Under the pieces are notes generated by a model, which worked only from the letters and a program-made list of their open reading frames with translations, had not been told where the DNA came from and did no database searches. The translations under genes were made by a program, and so were the position numbers. From Enoplosus armatus (Eukaryota; Chordata; Actinopteri; Centrarchiformes; Enoplosidae): 64,000 nt of DNA. The stretch lies in assembly GCF_043641665.1 (NCBI RefSeq), contig NC_092203.1:4861067-4925066 (forward strand), written 5' to 3'. Below, piece by piece: positions 1-11,820 of the stretch; position 1 is the stretch's first letter; the number at the start of each line of letters is the position of its first letter.

Positions 1-3000
1 GCGCACATCATGTAATTACTGCACACCCACAGACGGATGCTGTGAGTGATCAGACAGATCTTTGGACTAAATTAGCAGCCCTCATTCTGTAGGAGATGAG
101 GGAAATATTCTGCAGGTAACGTGTCTTTAAAGCTGACAAGTAAGCTCCTCACGATGATTAGCACAAGCACAGCGTACTTCTGCTTTTCTTTTTGTGCCAT
201 TTGTTAATGGGGTTTGTCAGTTTCGCTGCAAGAAAAGCTTGACAAAGCAGTATATTTACAGCTTTAATCCACATGTATGGTGCAACAGTTTGTTCAACCT
301 TTGTTTCTTCTTATATCTTGTGTCGTTTCTTCAAATTACCATAATCAGCTGTCAACAAGAGATGTAGACAATACTTCATTACCTAATTTCACCACCCCCT
401 GGACATGGCCGGTGACAGCTCGTAATTAATAATTGTTCAAAACAAGTTTTCGGATTGTCGGGAATAGTCTGAGAAAGTTCTTCTAGGTTTTCACTTGCCC
501 CAAAAAACCTTTAAAAGGTGTTAGTCCTGACCTTTATTCCACTGCGCTGAAGAAATAACCGACCCGCTAGCAAATGCTGTAGCTCTTTTTGTAATTCCAA
601 CCCCCTCTAAAGAACATTTCAGTTTTCTGCAACATTTTGTGGAGCGAGTTAACAATCCTCAACAGCAGTAGGGAGAGGGAGAAATACATGAAAACAGTGG
701 GAGGCAAAGGCAAGGGGTAGAGATTAGGAGCAATGGAAAGAGCATGAGAAACAAACACGACGAAAGGAGAGTAAGAATAATGAGAAAGACAAGAGGGGAA
801 GCTGAGGGGATGGAGATTAGAGGACAGCAGCTGGTGACAGTGAGGGGTCTTGTCTCTGAACGCTGGTGTAAAGCGATGACACCTGGCCGGCACGCAGAGC
901 TCAGCATGACCAGCCAGTTCTGAAACCTTTTCCTGTGTAAGTATCTTATTATGAGGGACAGGGATTGGTAGGAGAGACAAAAAGAGAAACAGTGTGCTGA
1001 AATATTTCACTTAGAGCACAAGAAGGTAGATAATGCTAGAGAAAGAAATGACATCTCTTGAATTCAGCATGAAGTTGCTCTGCATCGCGCTGCCCTGCGT
1101 TTCCATCACCATTGTATTTTCGATAAGTTTTTTAAAAGTCATGCATTTATCCTGCGTTGCTCTGTGTGCAATGATGTTGGCTTTTAGACTCTTAAACTCT
1201 TTGTCTTGTTTAGCTACACCAACGGTGCAGACTTGTGCTTTACAAATTCAAGGTGTCATTCGCCCCTCTGTCTGGTGGTAGGAGATAAAAAAAATCACAG
1301 CCAACCTTTTATTTTGCATTTTCAACCACATATGATGATACATACCAACGCACCAGGTAACTACATTAAAAGAAATTTGCAAAAGAAACAACAAAACAAA
1401 CGTGTTTAAGAAGATATCTTTCAAATAGCTTGTTGTAAATAATTAAGAACCTGATAATTAGCATTAGCAGCGGATAATGAAGCACTAGACACACTGAGTT
1501 AGCCTACATGCATGCTAATAACAATAATAACCACAGTGGCATTTTACTGTAAAGACTTAATAGGCTTCCTTAGTGATTCATTTATGGTTATTAGCCCATA
1601 AATTAGTCACTCAGATAGTTTGCATGCATTAATGCAGATTAAATAACCTACAGTTATTTTTCACATGTCTGCACTTTTCATACAAATTTGAACATACGTT
1701 TCCTATAATATCTTAAGTTCTGATGTTAATGTAGTCGACTTCAGTTCCCTCTGGTTGCTTTGGAGAAATATTACTTATGTAGTCATGGAGTCTTGGAGGT
1801 AAACAAGACAAACACACCTCTAAATCCGTCTCATTATTTTGCATTACATTTTAGTGACACAAAACAAAAATTTGATTTGGTAATTATCAAAGATAACGAG
1901 GAAAATCTCTCAGGGAAAAATGCAGTTGTAATTTACAGTCATTACTTTCAAATCTTCTCATGCACGGTAAGTGTATGTTTACCATCCTGGAGAGTAATTC
2001 TATTGCTGTGTCTTTATCCAAATACTCTCATTTGAACTGATGGAATTGCTTTGATTAAAGTCAAACATACAATGAGTTGAAAGAATATATGACTCACCCG
2101 ACTGTAAGCACAAAGTTGACCTTTATGTCAAGATGGCTAATGTTGCTCTTCTCTGCTTAATCCATCTTACAGGCTACGACTCTGTAATCAGCCCAGAGCA
2201 GCCCATTGCTGATGCTTTGTCATCATGGAGGCTGCTTACATTTTCAGTGGGTTGTCTACGAGCTTGGTGAAGTACAAAATAATTACCAGCACAAGTGGTG
2301 CACCACCTCTCTGTGTTGTGCGCTCCACATGGACTTACACGGGTAATTAAGTCTGCGAGTTGGCGATAAGAGAAAATAGACAAAAGACACTCAAACACAT
2401 CTACACCAAATTTATGCAGGACAAATTGCATTAAACAATATATGTTGTAGTTACAACTAATCTGTTTGATTTCCATTGCCCTGCTGAATACTCAAAGATG
2501 TGTGTGTGTGAGGCAATTTCATATTTTGGCACCTTCAAGCAGCAGAGAGTGGCAAAACTGCATAAATATGACTTTTAATGCCTAGAAATAAAGTGACGTG
2601 GCAGACAGACTGGTTGGCCTATACCAAACTACAAGGAAAAAAAGATTTGCCAAAGTTTCAAATCAGGGATCAGATTATCCCTGTGACCAGAACTTCATTT
2701 AGGACAAAAGAGAATCCACAGGCCTCAAGGCAGCCGCGCTTTGTGATGCAGCATGATAACGTTTCTGTATGCAATCATATCCAGAACAGCTTTAAAGTTT
2801 CGCCACATGATCAAAGCTGGTTTCATGTTTTTGTCTCTTAATTACATGGCATATCGGGCATATTGGGCATGGAAGACGAAGTACAAAAATTACACAGCTT
2901 GGCCAAAGCAATTTGTGATATCCAAGAAAGCTCTTGATATTAAACTTATTACATTTCAGAACAGGAATCGCTTTGTTTTAATCAACTAGAAAGACACATA

Positions 3001-3643
3001 TTTTGGTGGAAGGAGTAGAGTAATATTGTCAAAATCTACTTTACAGTTAAGTTAGAACATTATTATCAAGTGTTACAGAGACAATCAAAGACATGCAGCT
3101 GGGTCTCACCCATAAAACCTGCAGCACACACTTGTCCATCCTGTTTTTCTGCATAATATATCCATGATACCTGCTGGGATCATTATGTCTCTGTTGCTGG
3201 TATTTTCCTGGCAGCATGAAAAGAGCACCACAGAAATTTAATAGTGTCGTTTTATAAACCCCAATGCCCCCAGTTTGTACGCAGGCTTTCTGTCAGACAT
3301 GTGTGGTCTCAAGCAGAGTTAGTCAAGTCACTTAAGTAAGCTCCTCCGGTGTCACAGAAGTCCTTATATAACTGTTTTCACAGGCTGAGTAGTAGCCAGT
3401 AACTCATAAATTGACTTGAATTGATGAAGTTTCCCTTTTAACTATCAAAGGCTTTTAATTTTTATTCATCTTTGTCTTCCCAGATGTGTCTCTCTGATTT
3501 TAAATTAATTTAAACCTGTTTCAGACTAATAATTAATTCAGACTTTTCTCTGTCCTAAATTTCCAATTTTAAACTTTTTTTTCCCCCTTGTAAATGTCCA
3601 ACTTTTATCTCAAAGGAATTCATTTTGACCGCGCTCTGGTATT

Positions 3644-3651
<8 letters not shown>

Positions 3652-3675
<24 letters not shown>
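3652..3675. repeat. (CA)n microsatellite, 12 units
   Basis: This is an uninterrupted CA dinucleotide run inside a wider CA-rich neighbourhood (a further run at 4042-4060 and scattered CACACA near 3870-3930). It is a typical fish microsatellite and probably length-polymorphic. Confidence 0.95.
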
Positions 3676-4041
3676 GCACCCCTACCTCCCACATGCTATG
3701 GATGAGCAGTGTATTTTTTCAGCAGTAGTTTCAAGGCTGTAACGTGCAGTAACACAGATGTCACATTACTCTGCAAAAGAGTTTCTATACCTACATGTCA
3801 CTTAAGAATGAGGTCAGTTACTTGTCATTAGTCACAATCTGTATGGCTTTCAAGGTTCCTCCCCTATGCACTCACACGCACACACATTCACACACACATG
3901 CACTTCATTCACACTGGTGTGCACACACAGGTCTCATGGTAGATAAATTATAGATCACAGCTTTGGTTGGCCATCGTTGTGAAGAGTTCAAAGAGGAAGC
4001 AATACTGTTCCTACCCACACCCACCCACACACATGTGCGCG

Positions 4042-4060
4042 CACACACACACACACACAC
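4042..4060. repeat. (CA)n microsatellite
   Basis: A short CA run directly follows an alternating GTGCGCG stretch. It is one of a cluster of CA-rich tracts between 3650 and 4060. Confidence 0.9.
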
Positions 4061-7000
4061 TTGTAGAGACACTATACATTCCCTGTAGCTCCAGACCTAT
4101 ATGTCAGAAAAAAATCAAAGTGAGAGGAGGAGAAAAGAGTGATGTTTTCTGCACAGTGAATGAACCGGTTGGAGAGTGTAGGAGGACAAGATAAAGAGAG
4201 CTGAAGGAAAAAAGAAAACTGCGTAGAGGAGAGAATTTGCCGTCTCCTTTGACATATTGTAGTCTTCATCGGCTGATTTTGCTGACATTATAACATGGGT
4301 AACAAAGCAGCCGACAATATGGCGACATATGACAGCCACCTCCGTGCAGCGAAAGTGCGCCGTTAACACCCGCATTGTTGCAGAAAACTATTTCAAATGA
4401 GAACAGGACGATGACGGCGTGCATGAGTGACAGTGGCTTTGTGAAAGTTGATCATTAACAGTTAACTTTCAAACCTTCGGGGTGGGCTTATTAATTGCAG
4501 CTTTAATTGCTGCTGTTTCAACAGCAGATGGCACAGTGCCAGAGGGAAGTTCCACATTAACTTTATTTCAGTAAGTCCTCAAACTGGGAAAAAGTTCTTT
4601 GAATGCGGGTTGAGAGTTTTGAGGTCAGTACTTACTTTAAAATATTGTTCAAGGAAAATAATTTGAGCTACAGGAAAAGCATTGGTTGAGCTATATAAGA
4701 TGAAAAAGCAGCCTGGTTGAATGGTGTTTCAGTGACCTAATTAGTTTTGGCTACTGTGAGTGCACATTTACTGTGCACTTCCGCCTCACATGCTGGCAAG
4801 CCGAGTCTGGTTGAATACCATTCCTGCTCCAATTTTCTGCAGGTGTGTTTAAGCATCTTAAAACCGTGGCATTGCTTTCTTCCAGCCGCATTTTCTTTTA
4901 ATTATCTTTGCCACTGAATTACATGTTAAGCAGTTCACTGGCGAAATTATGAAACAGTCTTTGATGCCACTGATGCAGTTTGTCGAAGGCACAGTTCCCA
5001 GGTGTTTTTTTGCAGATAAAGAATGTGCAATCTTGAGATTGGAGGAGACCATGAAACATGGCTAGAGGGTTTGTTCAGGGTGTTTACTGAGTGGGTCATG
5101 GGTGACTGGATTGGTGTTGAGGTGTGTGACATCTAATGGCATTTTTTGTTGAGCTGGAAATGTTACTTTTTGCAGTGTGTTCCTTGCCTAAAAGCTACAC
5201 CGATGAGGCTGAAATGAATGAAAATGAGGATTCCAGAAATTAGCATTTAGACATTTTTAGAAAGCCGTCACACTATTATTATAATGTAACTCATCACAAC
5301 ACAGTATTGTTATATTATTTTGAAAGTTATGTTAAATAAAACCTTTTTAGAACCTCAAAAAACAGAACAAAAGGCTAAAAGGCTAGCTGGGACAGAGTTC
5401 GTTTATGCAGTTAGTGCCCATCTGATAGCTGCAGGCAGGAGCAGTTTTAAAATGCAGGCTCCAGGGTGGACAGTTGCCATCTTGCCTCTGGCTTTATCAA
5501 TGCTGGCATCTGACAGTGGCAGCAGTGCTGGAGCTCAACCCTCCATTGAAAAAGAGGCGAGAGGGTCACGTATTTCCACTTTGCCCTTGGACACTTCCAA
5601 CAAAGGCATTGTCTGAATGATATCTGGAAAGTAAGTCTGCCCTTCATGGAGGTTGCTGGGATGGAGAAAAAAACCCATGAAATAGACGCCCCTGTATATA
5701 CTGTATTTTATAGACAGAATGTCCACTTTTGAGTATTGTTTTGCAGCTTGTCACCAAAGACTCTGACAGAGAGATTAATCAGAGGTTAAGCTCTCCCATA
5801 CATCCCATAAGCAGATGAAATGTACTTTGGGACAGTGATGGTATTTTGCGGAACTCTCAAAACCCCAAAGTGCTCACAAATGCTGTTTCCATTTCTGTGT
5901 GGTGTCAGTCTGCCATTTATGCATCGCCACAACACAGTTGTGAAGTAAATAGCGACTCATATACTGTATGTGTCTAACTCTGTCTTACTTAAGGAAAAAC
6001 GTAACTAACCAAAAGAAGACGGGTTCTTCTTTACGAGATGTTTAAGACATCCTTTTATTGCTGAAAGCCGACAATGTCCTGGTTTCTTCAGTGCATGTAA
6101 ATGCACGTGAAAACGAGAGTGAACTGAGGTGCCGTGAACAAGACTTTTGACGTTCTCACTGCAGTTTGTGAGCAATGGAAGAACCATGCAGGGCTGTTTT
6201 TAATGTCTGGTGTATGGCTCTTGCACTACCCACTTTGAAGTATAGCACACTCAAGTCAAGCCTGCTGAAACTTCTGATACTTTGCCTAGAAGCTTCACTC
6301 ATCTAAATTGTTATAATTGGCTTGTTATTGTCTGAATTCTTAGTGCTGTACAGTATAACCATGAGCAACAGGCTAGCTGTTGTGAAAATACAGCAAGGTG
6401 CACAGAATAGAGGTTGTTAGTGCAAATAAGACTTGCAGCGGTGCACAAGTCCAAAACAACCACCACTGTGGTCAACAGGAAAACAGTCAACTACCAAACA
6501 GTAAAGTTGCCAAGACAAGAGGAGATCCGATTGGTTTAAATCCCAAAGGCTATATATTTATGTGTTTGAGGCATTTTGGGCTTCCAACAGTAAAGATTTT
6601 ATTCAGTTTTTTGTCTTGGTTCCAGCTGATAATGGGTTGTGGGCATTGCTACAACTACAAAGATTCCCCCCCCCCCCCATGCTTTAACAAAAATATTATT
6701 ACACTATATAAATGGACAGTTTTTGTAGCGCACAAATGCCTGTTATCACCAGCGTAAACATGTTAAGTAATATTTCGCAATAACAACCGAGATAGTGCCA
6801 GCTGTCAGATACCTGGAGGAGCTTTTGATAAAGCATGTAGAAGACATATTTCATCCCAGGTGCTGCGCATCAGTTTTTCTCCTTCATGGTTTTTCCTCTT
6901 TCATCCACAGTGATCTATGTGATTTCCCACCCACTCAGCCACCCCCCCCCCTTTCAACTTAAGCTCTCATGTAGAATTTTCCTATTTTCCACCTCGCTTG

Positions 7001-7098
7001 TTAGGCTATCAGCAACAGTGCATCGCTTTACAGTGAATTATTGATCAGATATTTTCGTCCACCTGACCTGATTGGTTTGACAAACACACATTCTTTCA

Positions 7099-7285
7099 AG
7101 CAATCAATCAAACTTTATCTGTATAGCACCTTTCAGACAGGTTAATGCAGTTCAAAGTGCTCCACAGATTACTGACAAGGCAGTAATAAGACAGAACAAG
7201 TGTAGACTGTAAAAACAACAATGTTGAAGAACAGGTAGATGTTATAAGCAGGTCAGATTGAACTGCACTGAAAAAATGCTTTTAA
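7099..7285. repeat. Degenerate dispersed repeat (AATCAATCAAACTTTAT type), class uncertain
   Basis: The stretch opens with tandem CAAT units followed by AACTTTATCTGTATAGCACC and TTTCAGACAGGTTAATGCAG, then a CAAAGTGCT motif. This order (CAATCAAT, TTTAT.TATATAGCACCTTTCA, CAAAGTGCTTTACA) is one I know as a very frequent dispersed repeat in fish genomes, often thought to be a retroelement 3' tail. I cannot assign a family from sequence alone, and the downstream boundary is a guess. Confidence 0.4.
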
Positions 7286-10200
7286 TAAGCAGGAACATCT
7301 ACAGAGATTTGTGATGATTCTCCTGATTAGAATATGAGGGGGTGCAAATTAAACTGCATTTTAAGGAGGTCTGTAATAAAATCCATTAAGACTATGGTTT
7401 TACACAGCTCAAAAGGTTAATATTTTTTACTTGCAGATTACCACTTTAATGTTTCTTCATTTTTCAAAGCTACAGCCAATCCTCAATCCTTAGTATAAGG
7501 AATAATGTAGCTTGATATTCGGCTACGCACTCGCGCCCGGTTTTATCTGACTACGGTTTCCATGTAGACGTTGATCATGGGTTGATCATGTCTTGAGGTT
7601 GGCTGTAAAGATGTCAAGTATTTGAGCCTGAGGAAATCCTCATGCTTCATACTTTGAAGTCAGTATCCAAACATTTCACCTGTTGCTGTATTTCTCCCAC
7701 GTACACGTGGATCTAGTTGGGAAATACTGTCAATAATTGGTTCTACACACCAGCAACCAGTGGTACCCATGCAGAGAGTTCTGGTTTTATTTGTCCAGGT
7801 TTTATTTGAAATCTCTGCTGCCACTCTAAAATTACATTTGACATTTTAACAGCAGCATCTCTTTCCAGACAAAATGTGCCAGTTTTTTTCTGAATTACCC
7901 ACAATCAGTTTTCATTGGAACTACTTGCAACCAAAGAAATAGTCCCAGTGAAAAGTGTTGACAGTTTGATACCATACATTGTGTCTTTACCTGACAGAAA
8001 AGAGCGGAATATCTCTTCAGCCAGCAGTCCTCAGTGCTACAAGAGCTTATTTATGTTGATCAGAGTGGATATTGGATGTTTGTAAAACATCAGTAGTGGT
8101 GGACCACTGCTCTCCTGGCGCTATGCCTTAATAAGCAGTATGCACATTTCCCTGTCTAGCATTCCTTTGGGGCTCCTTTCTTACTGTAAAGCTACCAGTG
8201 ATGTGCCGCAAGTATCACACAGAAAGAAACAAACACACGGCTCCTATTGACGGCTCAGGATTAGCATTAAACCCTAGAGGAAACCAGCTGGAGTTAAAAC
8301 ACTCAAATGGTTTCATCCCAGATATAATTCTCCAACAAATCAAAGTATGCAATGAATGAAATGCTGTTTAGCATTAAAAAATATGTATTGGCAAAAGTCC
8401 CAGATCTGGATTATCCCCAAAATCTAATCAATTAATCACCATAGGGTGTCTTTCCAAAAAAACTCATCTGGATCAGATACACGAAGAAACAGATGGAGTG
8501 CAAACCATCTTCCAACTTGGTTTGGAGAGGTAATGAAAAAAAGAAAGAGCACATGTATTCCACCAGACAGTGCACTCACTCTTCATCACACTGCCCATAA
8601 AACAGTTTTGCAACAGACCCCTTTCACTCTCCATGTCAGGAAAGACTTATTGGAAGGAGAAGCTCACATTCAAGTATTGTCTAATATATCATCTGGCTCA
8701 AAGACCAATAGCCTAGTCCACTACGTCATACCACTCAGACTGGTGCCAGTGTCTCCTTCCTTCCTTTCAAGTCTTCCAAAAGCTTTACTTTCGGCTTCCA
8801 CTTTTCCCCCTCAGCAAATGAGCATATAGAAAAAACCCTCTGCATACTGAGATTCACGGCATCACCGTTGTTAATGAGAACTGGAAAACTTCAAATCAAA
8901 AGCTGTTCTGATGCCTGTTCTATCAACTATTTCAGAATGGAAAATACTGACCAATTTAAGTGGTCCCTCAAAAAAAGAGACAGGATCCCTGCAGCAAATG
9001 ATGAAATGTAACAGACTTTAGAAAGTACAATCTCTACTTTAGTGTGAGACAGCAATATTTGAAAGGCAATATTAGAAAAACACAACCTTGTTTTCTCTGT
9101 GGTACTGCAGTACACTCTCTGTATGCATGGCCTATGAATATTTAGCTGTAATATGCAACTACATATGATGTATACAATATATGACCGGGCACAATGTCAG
9201 TACAGGATGTCTCGGGAGTTGTAGTGATCGCACTGAGATACAGAAACTACTGCGCAGAAATGTTTTCACTGAGCTCACGACTTTTAAACAGCAACACTGT
9301 TTTCTACAAAGTTCTCTTGTTGTCATCGATATGAAGAGTCTTTTCATTCAAAGCCTGTTTCAGCATCACCTTAACCAGTCTAGAGGACACGTGTGCAGTG
9401 TGTGTGGTTGTGTGTGTGAGAAGATGACAGACACACTCAGCACTGAATTAAGGAATATTAGAAATATTGCTATTCCTTCAAATTTAAGTAATGCTCTCTA
9501 TAAAATAATGTCATAGCTTGTAGTCCTGTGTGTTTATGTATTAGATTGTGTTTTACTCTATATGTTGTGCCTGACATGAATATTGCCCTGCAACGATAAA
9601 TTAACTTTATTGGTTTGAATTGAAAATATAATTGAGTTCCCTCCAAAATAGGTTTGAAAAAGTTTCCGATACTAAATCATTAGAGAGCCGTCCCCCTGTG
9701 AACTCCTGTAGCTGGTATTGCTTTGTAAGGAATCTTTGCAATCCGCAAATCCGGGGGCCATATCTGTGTACCTGTGCTGAGTTGGGACTTGTGTCAGCAA
9801 AATGACAATAAAGATAACAAAAGCCTCAGAAAGCTCTGTACGAGATTCTGCTGAAAGTAGGATCCATGGGCCCTCGTTTTGGCCCCGTACCAAAACTGCG
9901 ATTCTCCGAAGGCTTCCAAGGAATGTGGAATAATTTGTATTTGATCCATTTTCATTGAACTTAATAACATTTAAGATGTTATTTTGAGAAAGATAGCTCA
10001 TTACAAGCCATATTAATAGCTTAAAAGTGTCTTGCTGGCAGAAATTCTATGAGGCTATTTTTTGCTCATCACATTACCGAACTGTCAACACAAGAGACTT
10101 ATTCAGTTCTTTTTAGCCTGTGGCCCACTGCCCATGTTACATTCAGGCTTGTAGCCTGTGCCAAATAATTGAGGCTCTTTTCTCCTGTCTTATGCATATT

Positions 10201-11745
10201 ATACAGTAGATGTGTCACTTAATTGCCCTCAGAAAGGTATGACTACTCTTGCACACAGAAATTCCCAAAAAGTCCTGTCGATTTTTCCAGATTAGTGTGA
10301 GAGCAAAAGAGCAAAGATGGACGTTGCAATGGAACACCAGACAGAATGAATTCATTCTCAAATGCTGCAAACATGTTGTGAGCATCTAGCAACCAAGATG
10401 TCAGGATATCAATAACCGAGACATTTCTTTGCTGTGTCTGAGTTCATGTACAGTATATTATGGCTGGCTCCAATTACAGTATGAAATGCACTGTTTCCAG
10501 GGAGACGGGCAAAATCAATACCCCATGAGCAGAAACTAAGTGCTAACCCTGTCTATCATGTGATTTAAGCAGAGTGAAGCATTTCTGACTGTTGTCTGTT
10601 GCATGCCATTCAACCAGCACAGCATTCATAAAGGTATTATGCTGCTTATTTTAAAAAGCACTGGGCATTTATGTGTATTTAATTTTAGGAATAGAAAATC
10701 ACTTTTGATGGATTGCAGCGGAGCCAACAAAAAAGCTTTTTCAAAGGTTAGAAAGTCCTGCTGGAGGTACTGTGGCCTTAAACACATTTGTCTGAATCAG
10801 ATGACAGGTGTTATTAGTATCTGCAGGGCGACAGGTTTTTTTTCCAGTCATCAGTATGAAATTCAGTTCTGTGTGTCTATTGAAAACTCTGTTTATCCTA
10901 ATTCTTCAGACGCTTTTTATTGGGTACAATAAAACATATAAGAAATGACATGAAGCGATGTAACTGGATGATGTGACCACCTAGCCACTACTTTTTAGTT
11001 TATATAGAGTAGCTTCTTTGCCATTTAACCAGTATGATTAAATGAATCTTTGACTCGATAGTGGTGCTAATGAAATGTCATGGGGACATAAAAATCACTG
11101 CGTACATATTCAATGCATTATTTTGGAACAAATGAATCCATCTTAAAATAATGGCTGTATATGTCAAAAATACATTCAAGTCTGCTATAGTATTCTATTC
11201 ACAAGTGACCGTTACAGGGTAATGGTAAATGCTGAAATGTTATGTAACAGTAGCACAAGTAGTGAAAAGTTATAAAGTCAGTGAACTGACTCAGTAATGT
11301 CAGCAATATCTAAAGTTTGCTAACATTAGCTTACATCAGCCACTGTAAACCAATCATGCAAGGCCGTTGGGCAAAACTCCTGAGCGTGCTGAATGACGCA
11401 AGTATGTGTTTAATCTATGAATTCAACCTTTCATTTGTAAGAGGCAGAATATGTTATTTATTTTGCCTAGTTACACATCCCGGTTTACCTCCATAAAATG
11501 TTTTACATATACCTTGGATATAACATACCAGGGAATTGTCCCTAGGAATTATGGCCATATTAGATGCTGCCAATGCCAGAATTCAGTGCCAATGCAGGAA
11601 GTAGAGTGCCCTTCATGTAGTGAGGCGGAAAGTAAGGGTGTGGAGGTCAGGGTGATGGATGGGTGTGTGGCATGTCTGCCTTGCATGGAGAAGGCTGGAG
11701 TCTGCATCCCATCACAGACCTGTGACCTAATTAACATTTGCCTTT
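7286..11745. other. Upstream non-coding DNA, no gene recognised
   Basis: Nothing coding is recognised. The 127-residue open frame at 8446-8829 has no family motif, no splice context and low-complexity serine and leucine content, so I treat it as chance. Composition is ordinary AT-rich sequence, with no tandem repeat longer than a few units and no transposon ends that I can see. Confidence 0.55.
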
Positions 11746-11820
11746 TTATTAACCGTGACCACCATTTTTCCTTAACCTTCACCAGCTGTAGTCACCAGTT
11801 TTAGTCGCCTAACCCTGAGA
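11746..11820. repeat. Degenerate dispersed repeat copy A (TTAACCGTGACCAC type)
   Basis: The sequence runs TTATTAACCGTGACC, then ACCATTTTTCCTTAACC, then ACCAG, GTTTTAGTCGCCTAACCCTGA. It resembles a common fish repeat with the order TTAACC, GTGACCAC, TTTCCTAAACCTAACCA, GTTTTGTGCCTAAACC. A second related copy lies at 13203-13266. Assignment rests on remembered pattern and on the resemblance of the two copies, not on an alignment. Confidence 0.4.

Larger units (their letters stand above)
1..7098. other. Upstream non-coding DNA, no gene recognised
   Basis: No exon, RNA gene or recognisable protein fragment is visible. The short open frames here carry no family motif, and the longest (567-1010, minus strand) arises from a purine-rich stretch at about 660-860 whose complement reads as leucine, serine and proline runs. 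Two CA microsatellites are listed separately. Short C homopolymers occur at 6666-6678 (13 C) and 6942-6951 (10 C). The rest is ordinary AT-rich unique-looking sequence. It lies 19-26 kb upstream of the il1rapl1 promoter, so distal regulatory elements are possible but not shown. Confidence 0.6.

Noticed and set aside
567..1010. 147-residue open frame on the minus strand
   Set aside because: It comes from a purine-rich stretch that reads as leucine, serine and proline on the other strand. No domain, splice context or plausible start region is visible.
8446..8829. 127-residue open frame upstream of the locus
   Set aside because: No motif or conserved block is recognisable, and there is no promoter or splice context.
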